Below are positions 22,606 through 34,154 of a stretch of 64,000 nucleotides of DNA, piece after piece; within the stretch, counting starts at the first letter, position 1; each line of letters opens with the position of its first letter. Made by a program: the position numbers and the translations under genes. The notes beneath the pieces are model-generated. The model was not told the origin of the DNA. It ran no database searches and was given only the letters and a program-made list of their open reading frames with translations. The DNA comes from Lithodes maja (taxonomy: Eukaryota; Arthropoda; Malacostraca; Decapoda; Lithodidae). Location of the stretch: the NCBI GenBank assembly GCA_037953745.1, contig JBAKBP010012381.1, positions 1 to 64,000 of the forward strand, given 5' to 3'.

Positions 22606-23464
22606 CTACATCCGCTTTATTAGAAACAATTTAGGTAAATCTACAGTTATACTACACCTCCCCCACAACCTCCCCCCTTCAGAACACGCCTTTTAGCGTG
22701 TTTTTGGATGGTTCAGCAGACGCGGAAACTGTAAAAAAACTTATTTCGATAAAAAATTATCACCAACCAGATAAGAGTTGTTCAGGTAATTTGTTGTTTT
22801 TTATTTTTTATTTGATATACAGTGTTGTTTTAATACCGAGGACAGTCACATTTTAGTATTTTTAACATTAGCCTAACCTAACCTAACTTAACCTAACCTA
22901 ACCGAAAACTAACGGTACCTGTCTCTGCGACGGTCTAAACCCAGCTCACGTTCCCTGTTTATGGGTGCGCGACGGTCTAAACACAAATCATGTTCCCTGT
23001 TTATGGGTTCGCGAAGGTTTGTAATACTTCAATGTATCTATTTCAAGTCAAATATACATTTCCGCTCATCATCAAACGATACTAAGTCTAATACAAATAA
23101 TATTAATCCATTAGTACCAACAGAATAGTGACAAAATAGGGGTAGTATAACTGTAGATTTATCACAATTTATTAGGGAAAATAGTGACCAATAGACTCGC
23201 CATATTTTTCTCATTATAGTCCGCATGGAGGAATTTCGTTATCAACACTTGAAAAAACCGGATTTCACAGAAAAATACACCAAAAATCTGTCAAAGATGT
23301 CAAATAGCGGGGGTGTGGGGGCGGCAGCCCCCACCCATAATACTAGGATAGGTTAGGTAAGGTTGTTAGGTTAGGCTAATGTCCTTTCAAAGGGGTATAG
23401 GCTAGTAAACACTAGGATAGCCTATACCTGGTCAGAGGTAAGAAGAAGAAGAAGAGTCCTGCTG
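22606..23464. other. Unassigned spacer with short repeats
   Basis: No gene seen. It holds a reverse-oriented (CCTAA) stretch at about 22871-22902, two copies of a roughly 46-bp unit containing GCGACGGTCTAAAC at about 22930-23020, a short GGTTAGG run near 23345-23375, and (GAA)n near 23440. Probably composed of old insertions into LINE-A. Confidence 0.45.
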
Positions 23465-23645
23465 TAGTATCCTTGAATGTTACCGATTTTGTATTATTTC
23501 AAACGTTATTAGTTTAAACAGCGTAGTCGATCCTGTACATCCGTCTCTTATCCCGCTTGTTATTAGTAGCACTATCTCATCATCTCCCATTCATATCTTT
23601 ATTTTATCCCCTTCATATAAATTCGATAGGCAAGAATGTTAAGTG
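23465..23645 (-). pseudogene. LINE-A fragment d: RT domain
   Basis: The minus strand encodes LYEGDKIKI, a stop, then LITSGIRDGCTGSTTLFKL. This matches the RT block that normally reads G-x-RQGC. It lies, in the right order, between fragments c and e. Confidence 0.65.
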
Positions 23646-23669
23646 CGGGCGTACTGCCAGCCTTGTTTA

Positions 23670-24470
23670 CACTACGCGTAGTGGCGTTGGACCTTTGCCA
23701 TCATGTTCCCGTCTATTTTGACTGCCTTTGGATACAATATAAAAAAAAAAAAAAAAAAAAAAAAAATTAAGAGACAATGAACGGAGGAAGGAAAAACACA
23801 GATAAAACAAAAAGGTCCATGTGCCTAAAGGCATCCTCCATTCATAAAATGTTTGTAACAACTGGATTTAAACATTTGTAGATTGTAAGTTTGTGGAAGG
23901 CAATTCGAGGGAAGTGAATTCCAAAGAGTAGTAGCTCTGGGGATAAATTAATTCTGATAAGCAGAAGTTCTGCATTGTGGAGGAGAAAGTGTAAATTCAT
24001 GGGCGCTCTCAGCTGCCCTAGTTCTACGGGGAAAGATGTGGAGAGGCGGCACAATTGAAGCAAGTTCCTCGGAACAATTGCTGTGAAAATATCTAGAAAA
24101 TATATGTTGAGGGGGGGCTTTGTCCCCCCTCACCCCCCCATGACATATTGTAATCATCATATATATTGCCAGCAGGGGTAAATTACCGAAAAAAATCGCC
24201 ATCAAAATAGACGCGAACTTAACCACGGCGATCGACAAATGTAAACATGACGGCGGCGGCGGCGGGGTAGGCGTCGGACCTTTACATTATGTTCCCGTCT
24301 ATTTTGAATGGCATTGGATACAATAATATGTTGAGGGGGCTTTGCCTCTCACCCCCGCATGACATATTGTCATCATCATATATATTGCCAGCAAGGGGCA
24401 AATAACCGAAAAAATCACCGTCAAGTTAACCGCGGCGATCGCCCTATGTAAACATGACGACCGTACGCCC
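23670..24470. repeat. Tandem pair of GGATACAA repeats, first copy split by a LINE-J fragment
   Basis: Two copies of about 210 bp share ATGTTCCCGTCTATTTTGA, GGATACAATA, TATGTTGAGGGGG-CTTTG, and CATATATATTGCCAGCA. The first (23670-24250) is interrupted by LINE-J sequence at 23741-24092. The second is at 24255-24470. Related single copies occur at 21.3, 24.84, 32.1, 32.4 and 32.85 kb. No ORF; class unknown. Confidence 0.6.
23741..24092 (-). mobile_element. LINE-J 3' fragment (5'-truncated)
   Basis: About 325 bp of LINE-J ORF2 end plus 3' UTR on minus. It shares with the 34.5-kb copy a TAA in place of the TCA Ser codon of the 1.4-kb copy. On the plus strand the adjacent homopolymer is A (23741-23766), so in the sense of the LINE the tail is poly(T), the reverse of normal. 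Confidence 0.8.
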
Positions 24471-24474
24471 GAAT

Positions 24475-24600
24475 TCTACATCCATCCCATTAGCTATTAG
24501 GTTTATGATGTGTGGAACTATTGTATACTTCATTAGTAATTCTATCATTGTGTCCCTCTTAATGCTGTGAAAGGCTTTAACATAATCAATAGATATCACG
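24475..24600 (-). pseudogene. LINE-A fragment c: RT domain
   Basis: The minus strand encodes VISIDYVKAFHSIKRDTMIE and KYTIVPHIINLIA, the RT motif with the first catalytic Asp (IDYVKAF). It is cut at the repeat pair to its left. Confidence 0.7.
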
Positions 24601-24837
24601 GTACTTATAACCGAAACTACTACTAATTATTTCTCAATATATGAAGGCTATTATAGAAAAAGGATGTTGCAAACATCATATTAAAATGTGTTTCAACCTC
24701 CGGAGATACATTATATGTGCACTATATAAAGTACTGTAAAAACAAAAAACTCTTCCTATAGCTCTCCCTATTGATGGCAGTGAAACTCTTATTAAGCCCC
24801 TTACTGTTAAAATAGATGCTGATTTCAATAATTCATG

Positions 24838-25995
24838 GGGTGGGGGGTGGGGGGGGGGGGGGTGAGGGGGAGCAAAGCCCCCCCGAAATTTGATTCTGGC
24901 ATGACGCACATAGTTCAAAATGTCTGTGGGTGCATCGGGCACTTGATGAAGGGATCAGGTCTGGAGACTCTCATCAGCACTGCCTTTGGAGGAGTCAGCA
25001 GCATCATGGGTCAGAGGAAACCATGGGTGCATGCGATAAGTGCATTCAGGATGGCATCTTGCATTCTGCTGCAATCTTTCCTACAGACTGGCTTCAAGAC
25101 ATGGGACCAGATATGTGAGTACCTGGAGAAGGCGCGACTATATCTGACTGGCCGCCATTGGGTGGACAACCTGATCACACCAACCTTGCTCGCTCATCAG
25201 TTACTCTGCGCTGAGAGGGAGGGAGATTGGCTCCTGCAGCAGCTCTGCATCCTGCATCTACTGCCATACTTTTTTGTCATCAACCACCACAACTATGCAA
25301 GGTACCTCTCGTGGCACTGATTCAAGATGTCAGTGCTCCTACCTGCTGATGCCAAGGACGACCTTCTTTCCAGCGCATTTGTCTGCAGACATAAGGCTGG
25401 CAGCTGGAACTCTGTCTCGGCCGATCAGTTCGGAGAGCAGACGGCAATAAGAATTAGAAAAGGGTGGCTGAAGGGTATCACGCTATCCCCGAAACAAGTG
25501 GCAGAATGGGTTGATTCCTTCCCGATATCTGCTTACATTTCTGACACGCTCGACCATTGCTACTCTCCAGATCAGTCAAGCAGCTCCAATGAAACACCAC
25601 ACAAGGAGGAAGGTCTAAAAAGACGTAAATTGGATGAAGATGATCGTCGGCGCATCAGTGCTGAACTTGACAAGTGCTCTCACCCCCTGGAGACTGACAG
25701 TGATGTCCATTATAGATGTAGGACAAGTGGCTCCGACGGCGGTCAATGTGGCAGACTCCTTGGCACTGGGCGTGCCGATGGCAGCTGCTTTCCGCAACTC
25801 ACTCCCAAGTGGATTCCATGTATGGAAAATGCCATCACACATCATTCTAGGCCTATTAAGCAAAAAGTTATATTTTGATCATGCGCATTTGCGCTAATTA
25901 GGCTAATTAGCTAATTTGAAAAATTCCCCAAAGTTGGCGCAGTGCCAACAAAGCTGAAAACCTTCCAGGCACATATATGAATACATATCAATAAA
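24838..25995 (+). pseudogene. Fragment of an unrecognised protein family
   Basis: A C/G-run repeat (24838-24895) leads into an open frame from about 24890 to 25320. It is interrupted by one TGA (25318-25320) and continues in the same frame to about 25710. It then shifts frame (VGQVAPTAVNVADSLALG, about 25713-25815). Conserved-looking features are MKGSG, CEYLEKARLYLTGRHWVDNL, AEREGDW, PYFFVINHHNYARYLSW, VCRHKAGSWNSVSADQFGEQ and GITLSPKQVAEW. From memory, similar H-N-Y-A-R-Y and R-H-x-x-G-x-W-N patterns occur in large uncharacterised invertebrate families often found near transposons. I cannot name a function. A possible upstream exon-like frame lies at 24760-24838. The sense is opposite to LINE-A, which it interrupts. 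Broken copy. Confidence 0.55.
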
Positions 25996-26009
25996 AAAAA
26001 CTTGCCATA

Positions 26010-26837
26010 TTAACCATTTCTAGGTTGCCCTGCAACTAGAATATTATCATTATCTAATTTCATGACTTTACCTTTCCTTATTATCCATTTTCCACCTTGA
26101 CTCCTTCTAGCCTTTAACTGTTGTCTGAGTTCGGCACTTTCTTCCCTTTCCTTCTTTGTCTGGTCAACACCAATTATTACCTTATTTATCTCTGGTTCTT
26201 CGGCATCCTTCAAGTCCTTACTTTTCTTAACGAATGCCCATTTCACTCCGACTTCATTCATAGTAACAATCATTGGCCTATCCTTTCCCCTCGTGAATTT
26301 ACCCATTCTGAACACCTATTCAACTTTTGCATCTCTCACCCCTAAGACTCCTTGGAACACGTTCTCACAAACCTCTTTGTCATCATTCTCTCTCTCGTCA
26401 GGCTCCTCTGTTGTGCTTTCTTAGATATTGAATACAATCATATTTTTCTTCCTACTTTCTCTGTCTTTCATTTTCTCTATATTCTCTACCACTTTCTCAG
26501 TTATCCTTTCAATCATTTCATTTTCTCTCTCCATCCATTGCTTGTCTAGCTGTTTAATCATAGCTTTTATCTCATCATTTTCTGCCCTAAGTTTCCTCAG
26601 TTCCTCTCTCAATTCTTTATTTCCTTCTCTTTCACCCTAATTCGCTAATACTTCCCAACTTTTTGAGCTATTGGACTCTTTTTGTTTCCACTTACTTTCA
26701 AGCTCCTTCATCATCTTGTAGACGCCTGCATTTTTCTTCTCCACTGTCTTGAGCTCTGCCTTCATTCTGGCATGTTCCCTCTTCAAATTGTGTTGTTCCT
26801 CCATACTCTCAAATAAAATAAAATATTGTATTGTCAT
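26010..26837 (-). pseudogene. LINE-A fragment b: ORF1 coiled coil and RRM-like part
   Basis: The minus strand encodes heptad-rich segments (EEQHNLKREHARMKAELKTVEKK; then REELRKLRAENDEIKAMIKQLDKQWMERE). RKKNMIVFNI follows, the first strand of an RRM-like fold, and then VFRMGKFTRGKDRPMIVTMN and SQGGKWIIRKGKV. This resembles L1-type ORF1 RNA-binding proteins, which trimerise on their coil. It has at least two breaks (a TAG near 26639 and a gap or frameshift at 26315-26421). The N-terminal PHD part seems to lie at 31.5-31.9 kb, separated by LINE-B. Confidence 0.7.
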
Positions 26838-26839
26838 AA

Positions 26840-29800
26840 TAGGTACATTACATTATCATACAGAAAAAAATAATACAGTTTAAGTTACTCCTACTATGAC
26901 ATGAGGACTGAATACCTAATGGTATATATGCCCTCAATTCCATTGCTCATATAACATTGCGCTGATATGAAACACCCAGATAAACCCAAAACAAGAAAAA
27001 AACAAACACATTACTACTGCATCCCACTGTATACTTATGTGTACATAGTGAGTAATGTGGAAGATAACAAATACAAAGCCGTAGTTGATTGAAATTGGAA
27101 AAATATTAAAATTATATTTATATGCGATAGTAGAATGTTATAGTTAATTAGTATATTTTAACCATTAAAGATGACATAGAATTGGGATTATAGATTCCAG
27201 GAAATATATTATCCGAAAATAAGGTATATAGGAGATAATTTATATTATCCGAAATTAGAGGATATCTTATTATTGTGTTTGAAATGTTTGAAGCCTTCCA
27301 GTAATCCACTAATACCGGCAATTCACGGAATTCTTTATAGCATAGAGTCATGCAGGCCTTCAAGAACCCAGCTCGTCATTCAACAAAGGGCAGTGCTATT
27401 AAATCACCTTAATTACAGCTAGAGAAAATACACTAGAGAAATTACTGTACGATGTTGAAACCTCAAAGGTTCTCTTGTATTTGATATTTTAATAATTATA
27501 AAATCCTTAAGTTTCATCTTAAATGTTGAGATAGAGTTTACTTGAGATAGCTTTGTTGAATAGCGATTCCACAACAATGCACCTTTATATCTAAATGACT
27601 TTTGATTTAAAGTTGTTCTTACTCTACTGACACGCAGCTGTTGATTTTGCCTTGTTGGGTAATTATGGTAATCTTCGTTTTTTGCGAACATATTGATACA
27701 AATTGGGGGCATTAGATAATTAATATATTTATAGATTTGAATCATAACGCAGTATTCATAGATGTCCTTTACACAGAGTAATTTAAGTTTTTGAAATAGA
27801 GGATTCGTATGAGCTATAGGGCCTATATGGTGAATTAGTTATTATCCTGATAGCACATTTTTGCGTTTTCACAATAGAATATAAATATTATATAACACTC
27901 ACTGGCAGACCCCCATACCTCGACTCCATAGTTTAGATATGGATACAGAAAACTATTGTAGAGTGTTACAAGGGTGGACATATTTAAAACTTTGCGAGCC
28001 TTGCATAATATTCCTATTCCCTTTGATAACTTATTGTTAATAGTTTTAATATGTTCACACCAACTTAATTTTGAATCAACTATGACTCCCAAAAATGTTG
28101 TATTATCCACCCTGGCCACGACTCTATCACCAATGCATACATTTTCATTCGTTACAGTACGTTTCCCCTTAGTGTGGAATACTTATATAATTAGTCTTTT
28201 CAATATTGAGAGAGAGCTTGTTTGAATTAATCCATTTTACAATCCCATCTATTTCCGTATTCATGCATTGTATTACCCAATTCACCACTTTTCCTTCAAG
28301 AAAACCACTGGTGTCGTCCGAAATAACACTGGTAGTAAATTATTAGACACAAGATGTATATCATTAATGTATAAAAGAAATAGTAAAGGCCCCAGAATGG
28401 AACCTTGCGGGACACCACAAGTAATATTTCCTACTGATGAATTAGCGTTATTATACATGACATACTGTATTGTGTTCGATTAGATAAGTAGTTTTTGAAC
28501 CAGTCATATGCAATCCCTCTTATTCCATAATTATGTAATTTACTTAAAAGAATATCATGATTAACTGTGTCAAATGCTTTTCTTAAATCCAAGAAGAGTC
28601 CCAATACAATGTTACCTTTATCTAGTTGTTGAGTCAGTTTATCAATTAAAGTTATTAAAGCAATATTGGTACCATAATTTGATCGAAATCCAAATTGATA
28701 TTTATACAATATGTCATGTTTACATATAAATTAATACAGTATTTTATACATTATTGTTTCGAGAATGTTTGAAAAAAGTGTCAGCAACGACACTGGTCTG
28801 TAATTATTTAGACTTATGTTATCTTCCCCTTTGAATATCGGTATTACTTTTGCTTTTTTCATTTCATTAGGTACAGCCCCTTGAGTTAAAGATAGATTAG
28901 TTATATATGTTAAAGGATCAATGATGGCGGGATAAGTTTCTTTAACCACTTTGGCACATAATGTTGTCCCATCCTCCACCTTTATTCTTTAATCCCATAA
29001 TTATTTTAATTATTTCTTCCTGAGAACCAGGTGTTATATAGAATGACTCAAGTATGGTATTTGGTAAGTATGTATGATAGCTCACACCACTATATGGGAT
29101 TGATCTACTTAATTCACGACCAATGTTCAAAAAATAATTGTTAAAACTCATGGATATGATTTTGTTATCACACTCTACTCTGTCATTGATAATAAATTAT
29201 CATTAGTGTTTGAACCTCTTATTTTATTAATGATCTCCTTCATTAGTGATCAAGCTTTCTTAAGATTGTTAGAGTTTCCAAGAAACTTGGATTCGTAATG
29301 TTTTCTTTCAGCCTTGCGCATCATTTCTGTAGTATTCTCTTGTAATCTAAGTATTTGTTTATATAACTTAGTAAAGGTATCTTTTTTTACAATGCATGTA
29401 ATTTATTTTTTTTGTTTTATAGAACGTTTTAGACCTGCAGTTAGCCAGGGTTTCCTTAGCTTGTAAGGTTTCAAGGTTATAAAAGGCAAACCATCTTCAA
29501 AACATTTTGTATATAAGTCATGGAATTTGGTATATGCCTCTTGACAGTTTTCTAACGCAAATAACTCGGTCCATTGTATGTGTCGAAGTTTAAGTCTGAA
29601 ACTGTCTATATTTCTTTTACTATAAACTCAAACTTTTTTATGGTTGGCTTTTTCCTTTACTTTATTATAAGGTTTTACGCAAAATATAGGAAGGTAGTCT
29701 GAAGTATCCGTGCAAAGTAAGCCGTTTGTGAACGTGTCATTGTGGCTATTATTACAAAATATATTGTCAATAATGGTTGATGTATTATTGGATATCCTTG

Positions 29801-30700
29801 TGGGCTTATTTATTAACGGAAGGAAAAAATGGGAGAACATTAAATCAACAAATTCGCCAGTAATACTGTGTATACTTGCATTGATTGAATTCAAGTTGAA
29901 ATCTCCCATTTAATAGACAATTTTATCTTGATCTTTTAAAATATTTAGAATGGTTGTTAAATCTGGCAAAAATTCTTTAATATTGCCCTTGGGAGGCCTA
30001 TATATCTCAGCTACTATTATGTTTTTACTGCTATTAAAATTAAGATTATCTATCTCCACAAAAATTTATTCAATATTATTATTAAATATACCAAGATCAC
30101 GCCGGCACTTATAGTCTAAATTATCTTTTATGTAAATAGACACTCCTCCTCCCGGCCTATTACATAGAAAGTTCTCTAATTGCTCATAACCATCAATGTT
30201 ATATAATGTTTTATTTGAGTTGGTTATCCAAGGTTCAGACATCCCTATTACATTAAAATTTACATATAAAATGTATAAATAATTAGCTAACTCATCAATA
30301 TGTTTTGGTACACTCCTTTGGTTTAGATGCAATAAGCTGAACGTTTCGTGTGCCTGACCCACACTTTCAAGTTTCCTGTTAAAGGTATCCTCTGAGTAGT
30401 AGTCACTATATAGGTTATGACCAACCATGTTAGCTAGGAAGTTAGTGTCAGGATCTATGTTAGAAAATGGTGCGCTAGGTACGGAATTATTAAAATCAAG
30501 TGGATCATAAACAAGATCATCATGCCCCATTACATACTCATTATTATTATTGACAATAGGTCCAGTCAGACATTGAATAAAATCCTTATTATTTAAGGTA
30601 TTGTATAGAGGTAAAAGATTTTCCATACAATGTATACACATAGATTGAGTGTTGGTTATGGTATTACATATAAAACACCTATTCATCTTTCATTATGTTT
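26840..30700 (-). mobile_element. LINE-B: decayed single-ORF LINE inserted in LINE-A ORF1
   Basis: A minus-strand LINE of about 3.9 kb whose coding blocks lie between 30686 and 27419. Roughly 580 bp of AT-rich 3' sequence ends near 26840. Its position splits the two halves of LINE-A ORF1. I did not find a clear target duplication. Confidence 0.65.
27419..30686 (-). pseudogene. LINE-B ORF: N-terminal zinc-ribbon-like motif, endonuclease and RT
   Basis: The frame starts MNRCFICNTITNTQSMCIHC at 30686, a CX2C...CX2C motif. About 95 residues later the endonuclease begins (LLHLNQRSVPKHIDEL, IGMSEPWI, GGGVSIYI). The endonuclease end is at 29628-29909 (MGDFNLN, TSDYLPI, where the usual SDH reads SDY). 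RT follows: KKAKVIPIFKGE, NNYRPVSLL, QFGFRSNYGT, FLDLRKAFDTVNHDIL, then FLGVIVDSKLSW and LYPYLNYGVEVWG. The tail is at 27419-27745 (YPTRQNQQLRVSRVRTT, GALLWN). Several stops and frameshifts break it, and no FADD block is preserved in a long frame. The clade is uncertain, CR1/Rex-like by its tail. Confidence 0.7.
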
Positions 30701-31139
30701 GAAAGATTAGTTACACTCATTATTTCCCGGATTTGTCTCATAGTACAAAGATGACCAATGCTTAATGTCAAATTATGATGGTCTATTAGTATTGGTACTA
30801 TAAATGATCTATAAACAATTCATTACTATCACACTGTCTTTACCTCGAAATTCGGAATGTTTGTTATATTTAATATTATGTTGTTCAAGGTTAGTATACA
30901 GCTTTAGAGTAACTTTAAGAAACAGTACAAAACTAAACAAGTTAAAACAAACGAAAGTAAGAAGCAAAGTAATATTATAAAACATATGATAACAATTAGT
31001 AATCCGCATACGTAATGAAGATATAACTGTGTCATTAATCCACATATACTTTGTAAACAATAATAAATGTTGAATTTAAACAACTCATTTATCAAAGTGT
31101 TGTTTGAGAGAGATAATACATTTTAAATTTACACCGTAT
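30701..31139. other. AT-rich unassigned stretch
   Basis: It lies between LINE-B and the SINE heads. Possibly the LINE-B leader. No gene, tandem repeat or inverted repeat was recognised. Confidence 0.35.
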
Positions 31140-31140
31140 A

Positions 31141-31512
31141 GTATTACATTTCTAACTTGCTATTCTTAACATCAACACACTGACTCAATTGCAAATTAAA
31201 TCAATTAACAAAAAATCAATGAATGCACGCGACCCTCCGGGGACTGGGTCCCGGGACACCCCACACAGAACGTAAGTACACTAACCATTCAAAAGGATTG
31301 GACTCGCATTATATTACATCTGATACCTTAAGATAATTCTAACTTTCTATTCTTGACATCAACACACCAATCAAACTGCTTAATTATTATAATAATAATT
31401 AAATGAAAATTAACTAATGAAGCTAGCAAATGCACGTGACCCCCCGGGGACTCGACCCCAGGACACCCCAGACAAAACGCAAGCACACCAACCACTACAT
31501 ATGATATCAAGG
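31141..31512 (-). repeat. Two tandem tRNA-like SINE units
   Basis: The minus strand holds two tRNA-like heads. The right one (about 31427-31500) has an A-box-like TAGTGGTTGGTG and a B-box-like GGGTCGAGTCCC. The left one (about 31221-31300) has AATGGTTAGTG and GGGACCCAGTCC. Each is followed by a similar tail with GTTGATGT.AAGAATAG. This fits RNA polymerase III-transcribed SINEs. Unit spacing is about 190-205 bp. The head sits directly in LINE-A ORF1 sequence on its right. Confidence 0.6.
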
Positions 31513-31936
31513 ATAGAATTATATACAAAATTGTAAACATACGCTAATATTGCATCCCTAACCCCTTCCTTACTCTTCTTCACCGTTGGGCTGCAGAGTT
31601 TGCAAAACCAGATATTCATACCTTTAATGATGTCAAATGCTCCCTGCTCCATGCCTTCACACGCTCGGTGTATCCAGTTTCCACATCCGTCACATAATGC
31701 TCCATCATCCTCCACCCATCACGTACACTAGCTGCACGACCTCCCTCTTGCTCTTCACTTCATCCTTACAATTCTTGCACATGACGTCTTCGTTCACCCT
31801 GCCGTTGTATCCACATCTTTTACAGGCTTTCATCTTTGCTTCTCTATTTCTCAGCAACGTTTGTCCTCACTGGACATCTTGTCTTGATCACTAGTAATAG
31901 ACTTTGACCTAGACTGCTCTTCCGCCATCACGTTAC
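31513..31936 (-). pseudogene. LINE-A fragment a: ORF1 N-terminus with PHD finger
   Basis: In broken frames the minus strand encodes a start-like EEQSRSKSITSDQDKMSSED, a CX2C pair (KACKRCGYNG, VMCKNCKDE), and a PHD-like finger DGALCDGCGNWIHRACEGME with IWFCKLC. PHD fingers are known in ORF1 proteins of CR1-like LINEs. It ends at the SINE insertion (after EGVRDAILAYVYN). The downstream coiled coil and RRM part is probably the 26.0-26.8 kb piece. Confidence 0.65.
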
Positions 31937-33255
31937 TTCATAAGTTCATGTATTATGAAGTTTTTGGTACCACTTAAGATCAGTTGTGACGTTCTTTCTT
32001 CAAGGAACATAGTGTTTTATAGTTATTTATAAGTCAGTGAATGGAGGATTTGCATTAGCCTACCCATAACGGCCATGGGATACAATAATAGATTGAGGGG
32101 GGCTTTGCCCCTATCAACCCCCCATGACTGATTGTACCCCTTTCCAAGGAAAGTCGACGAAATTGAGTTTGTTTATGCACTGGACTCTGTTTTTTGGAAT
32201 TTTTCTAGTTTAACAAAGGGTTGAAACCATCGATATGTTATTTAGGCTTATATATTAGTTATATCATGTACTTCATTGGCATGTTTGTCCAAACCGTAGG
32301 TAGTTCATTATAATATACGCCCTAAATAACTCAAAAATTCTAAGGATGTAGTATCCGGGCTACGGTCTTCATGTTTACATGGGTCGTACGCTCGCGGTTT
32401 CGATTTTGTTTTTGTTTTATCCTGTTATTTGCCCCCTGCTGGCAACATATATGATGACCCCGTCAACTTATTCTTGGATCCCACGGCAGTGAAAATTGCC
32501 GGAAATGTGATCGCGAAAGAGCGAATATGTTTTGTTGCTTTGGTGTCTTAAGATTGATGGATAATGTTTGTTTTGCAATTTCCGACAGGGTTCATAAGAT
32601 AACACACTTAAAAAAAAAAACAAGGACAACAAATAAAAAATACTTGTAGGAATCGTCCCCGGTGTTAAGCACGATATTTACCATATCATTGCGAGTCTAT
32701 ACGTGCCTATTGTCCCTAATACATTGTTTCGGTAATTATAAGGAAAAGGTTCTCATCCGTATAGTTCATGTTTTTTTTGTTTTTTTTTCTTTCTCCAGAT
32801 TTTGATATACTAGTGTTTTCATGGTTTTAGTTATAATTCCAGCATGGGATACAAGATGGGTTGCATCCCTCAAACCCCCCCCCCCCCCCCCATTTCTTAT
32901 TGAAATCATCATCTATGTTCCCAGCATGGGGTAAATATCGATTATACTCCATAATGAAGGTCTTTGTAAACATCAAGGTCATCCGAGGGAGCTCTGGGAG
33001 TGGTGGGACTATGTGTAATTTCCAGTTTAACTTACTATCGTAGTCACAAATTATTTTGAAATATTTGAAGACCGATATGGAATCAATAAGCTCTTAAGAT
33101 CGGTACATTTTTACCCTGTGGCAGCCAAGAGTTTCACACATACCATATATATTTGTATTATTATTTGTTTCTTTGGTATACAGTGTTGTTGTACAGCAAG
33201 GACTGCAGGGAATTGTATTTACCCATTATCTAACAATGTATGGGCTAAACACGGC
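31937..33255. repeat. Cluster of short GGATACAA-type repeats
   Basis: The repeat seen at 23.7-24.5 kb recurs at about 32075-32160 (GGGATACAATAATAGATTGA, GGGGGCTTTGCCCC). It recurs inverted at 32380-32500 (TTTGCCCCCTGCTGGCAAC), and again at 32845-32960 with a C-run of about 19. TTTACATGGGTCGTACG and TTTGTAAACATCAAGG are nearby. No gene seen; probably non-autonomous elements of unknown class. Confidence 0.5.
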
Positions 33256-33261
33256 CCCCAC

Positions 33262-33476
33262 TTGTGGGGAGGGCTTATGGATATCAGGGAAAATGTAGGG
33301 TTAAAGAGGATAAAAAGCCAAGTTTTGACAAAATATATCTCCGGTTCTCGAAATCATGTAGTTTATGGTTTTCCAAAACCTTAAAACCCGAGCCAAGTTT
33401 TGCTAATATACTATATTACCGCCGTTATACACATTTAACCCCTCATTTTCCATGACCTTCATAGCCCTCCCCACTA
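33262..33476. repeat. Short inverted-repeat element (MITE-like)
   Basis: It starts GTGGGGAGGGCTTATGG and ends in the reverse complement (about 33440-33476, ...CATAGCCCTCCCCAC), with about 40-bp arms. One arm, GTGGGGAGGGCTTTGAAG, recurs next to the CR1 truncation point at about 41869-41915. No ORF. Confidence 0.6.
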
Positions 33477-33930
33477 TCAGGGGTGTGTCTTAAGATCGTT
33501 GGATAATGAGATTTTTTTTTTCGAGGTTTGTGATTAATTCCAAATACTACATATTGATTACAAATAACAGATTCCAAACATAACATTCCTGGGAAAATTA
33601 GTGACATTAATATCAACATTTTCCGTATTTTTCAATTTTATAAATTTTATAAATGTGATTGAAATTATTCTCCCACAGTGGATTATACATGAGTACAGTA
33701 TAAGGATTCCATAGACCTGCATCTACCCAAATGAATTGTTTTTAATAGGCGGCAAGCCTTTTCCGAATAATATTATCATTGTTTATAATAGTTCTGCACG
33801 GTAAAAATCTAGATGACTTTAGCCACTTTTAGGGGTGTTTTTATTTTTAGTTTTACATAAAAAAATTGTGTTTCTGTATATTTCCTACAATAATATTATT
33901 GGCAAAGCCTATAAATCAGTAATATACAAA
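33477..33930. other. Unassigned spacer
   Basis: AT-rich sequence between a MITE-like repeat and the CR1 3' end. I see nothing supportable in it. Confidence 0.3.
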
Positions 33931-34154
33931 GGAGTACAAAGGAGTACAAAGGAAATAAAGCAACAACAGATCTAGTGACCCTTCTAGGTTACTTGTCCTC
34001 CAAAACACTGAGGATCAAGTGTCCAAATAGTGGTTTAGAGTGGGTAAGGGAACATTGGAAAGGGAATTACTGCCCTGGAACTAATGTCCGTGGCAGGATT
34101 AGGAAGTTAGTAGAGGACAGAAGGGTTAGTAACTGAGGGTGGGATAAAATAAAG

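Noticed and set aside
25318..25320. Programmed stop or intron between the two parts of the unrecognised gene
   Set aside because: The frame continues directly, with no splice signals seen. A later frameshift shows ordinary decay.
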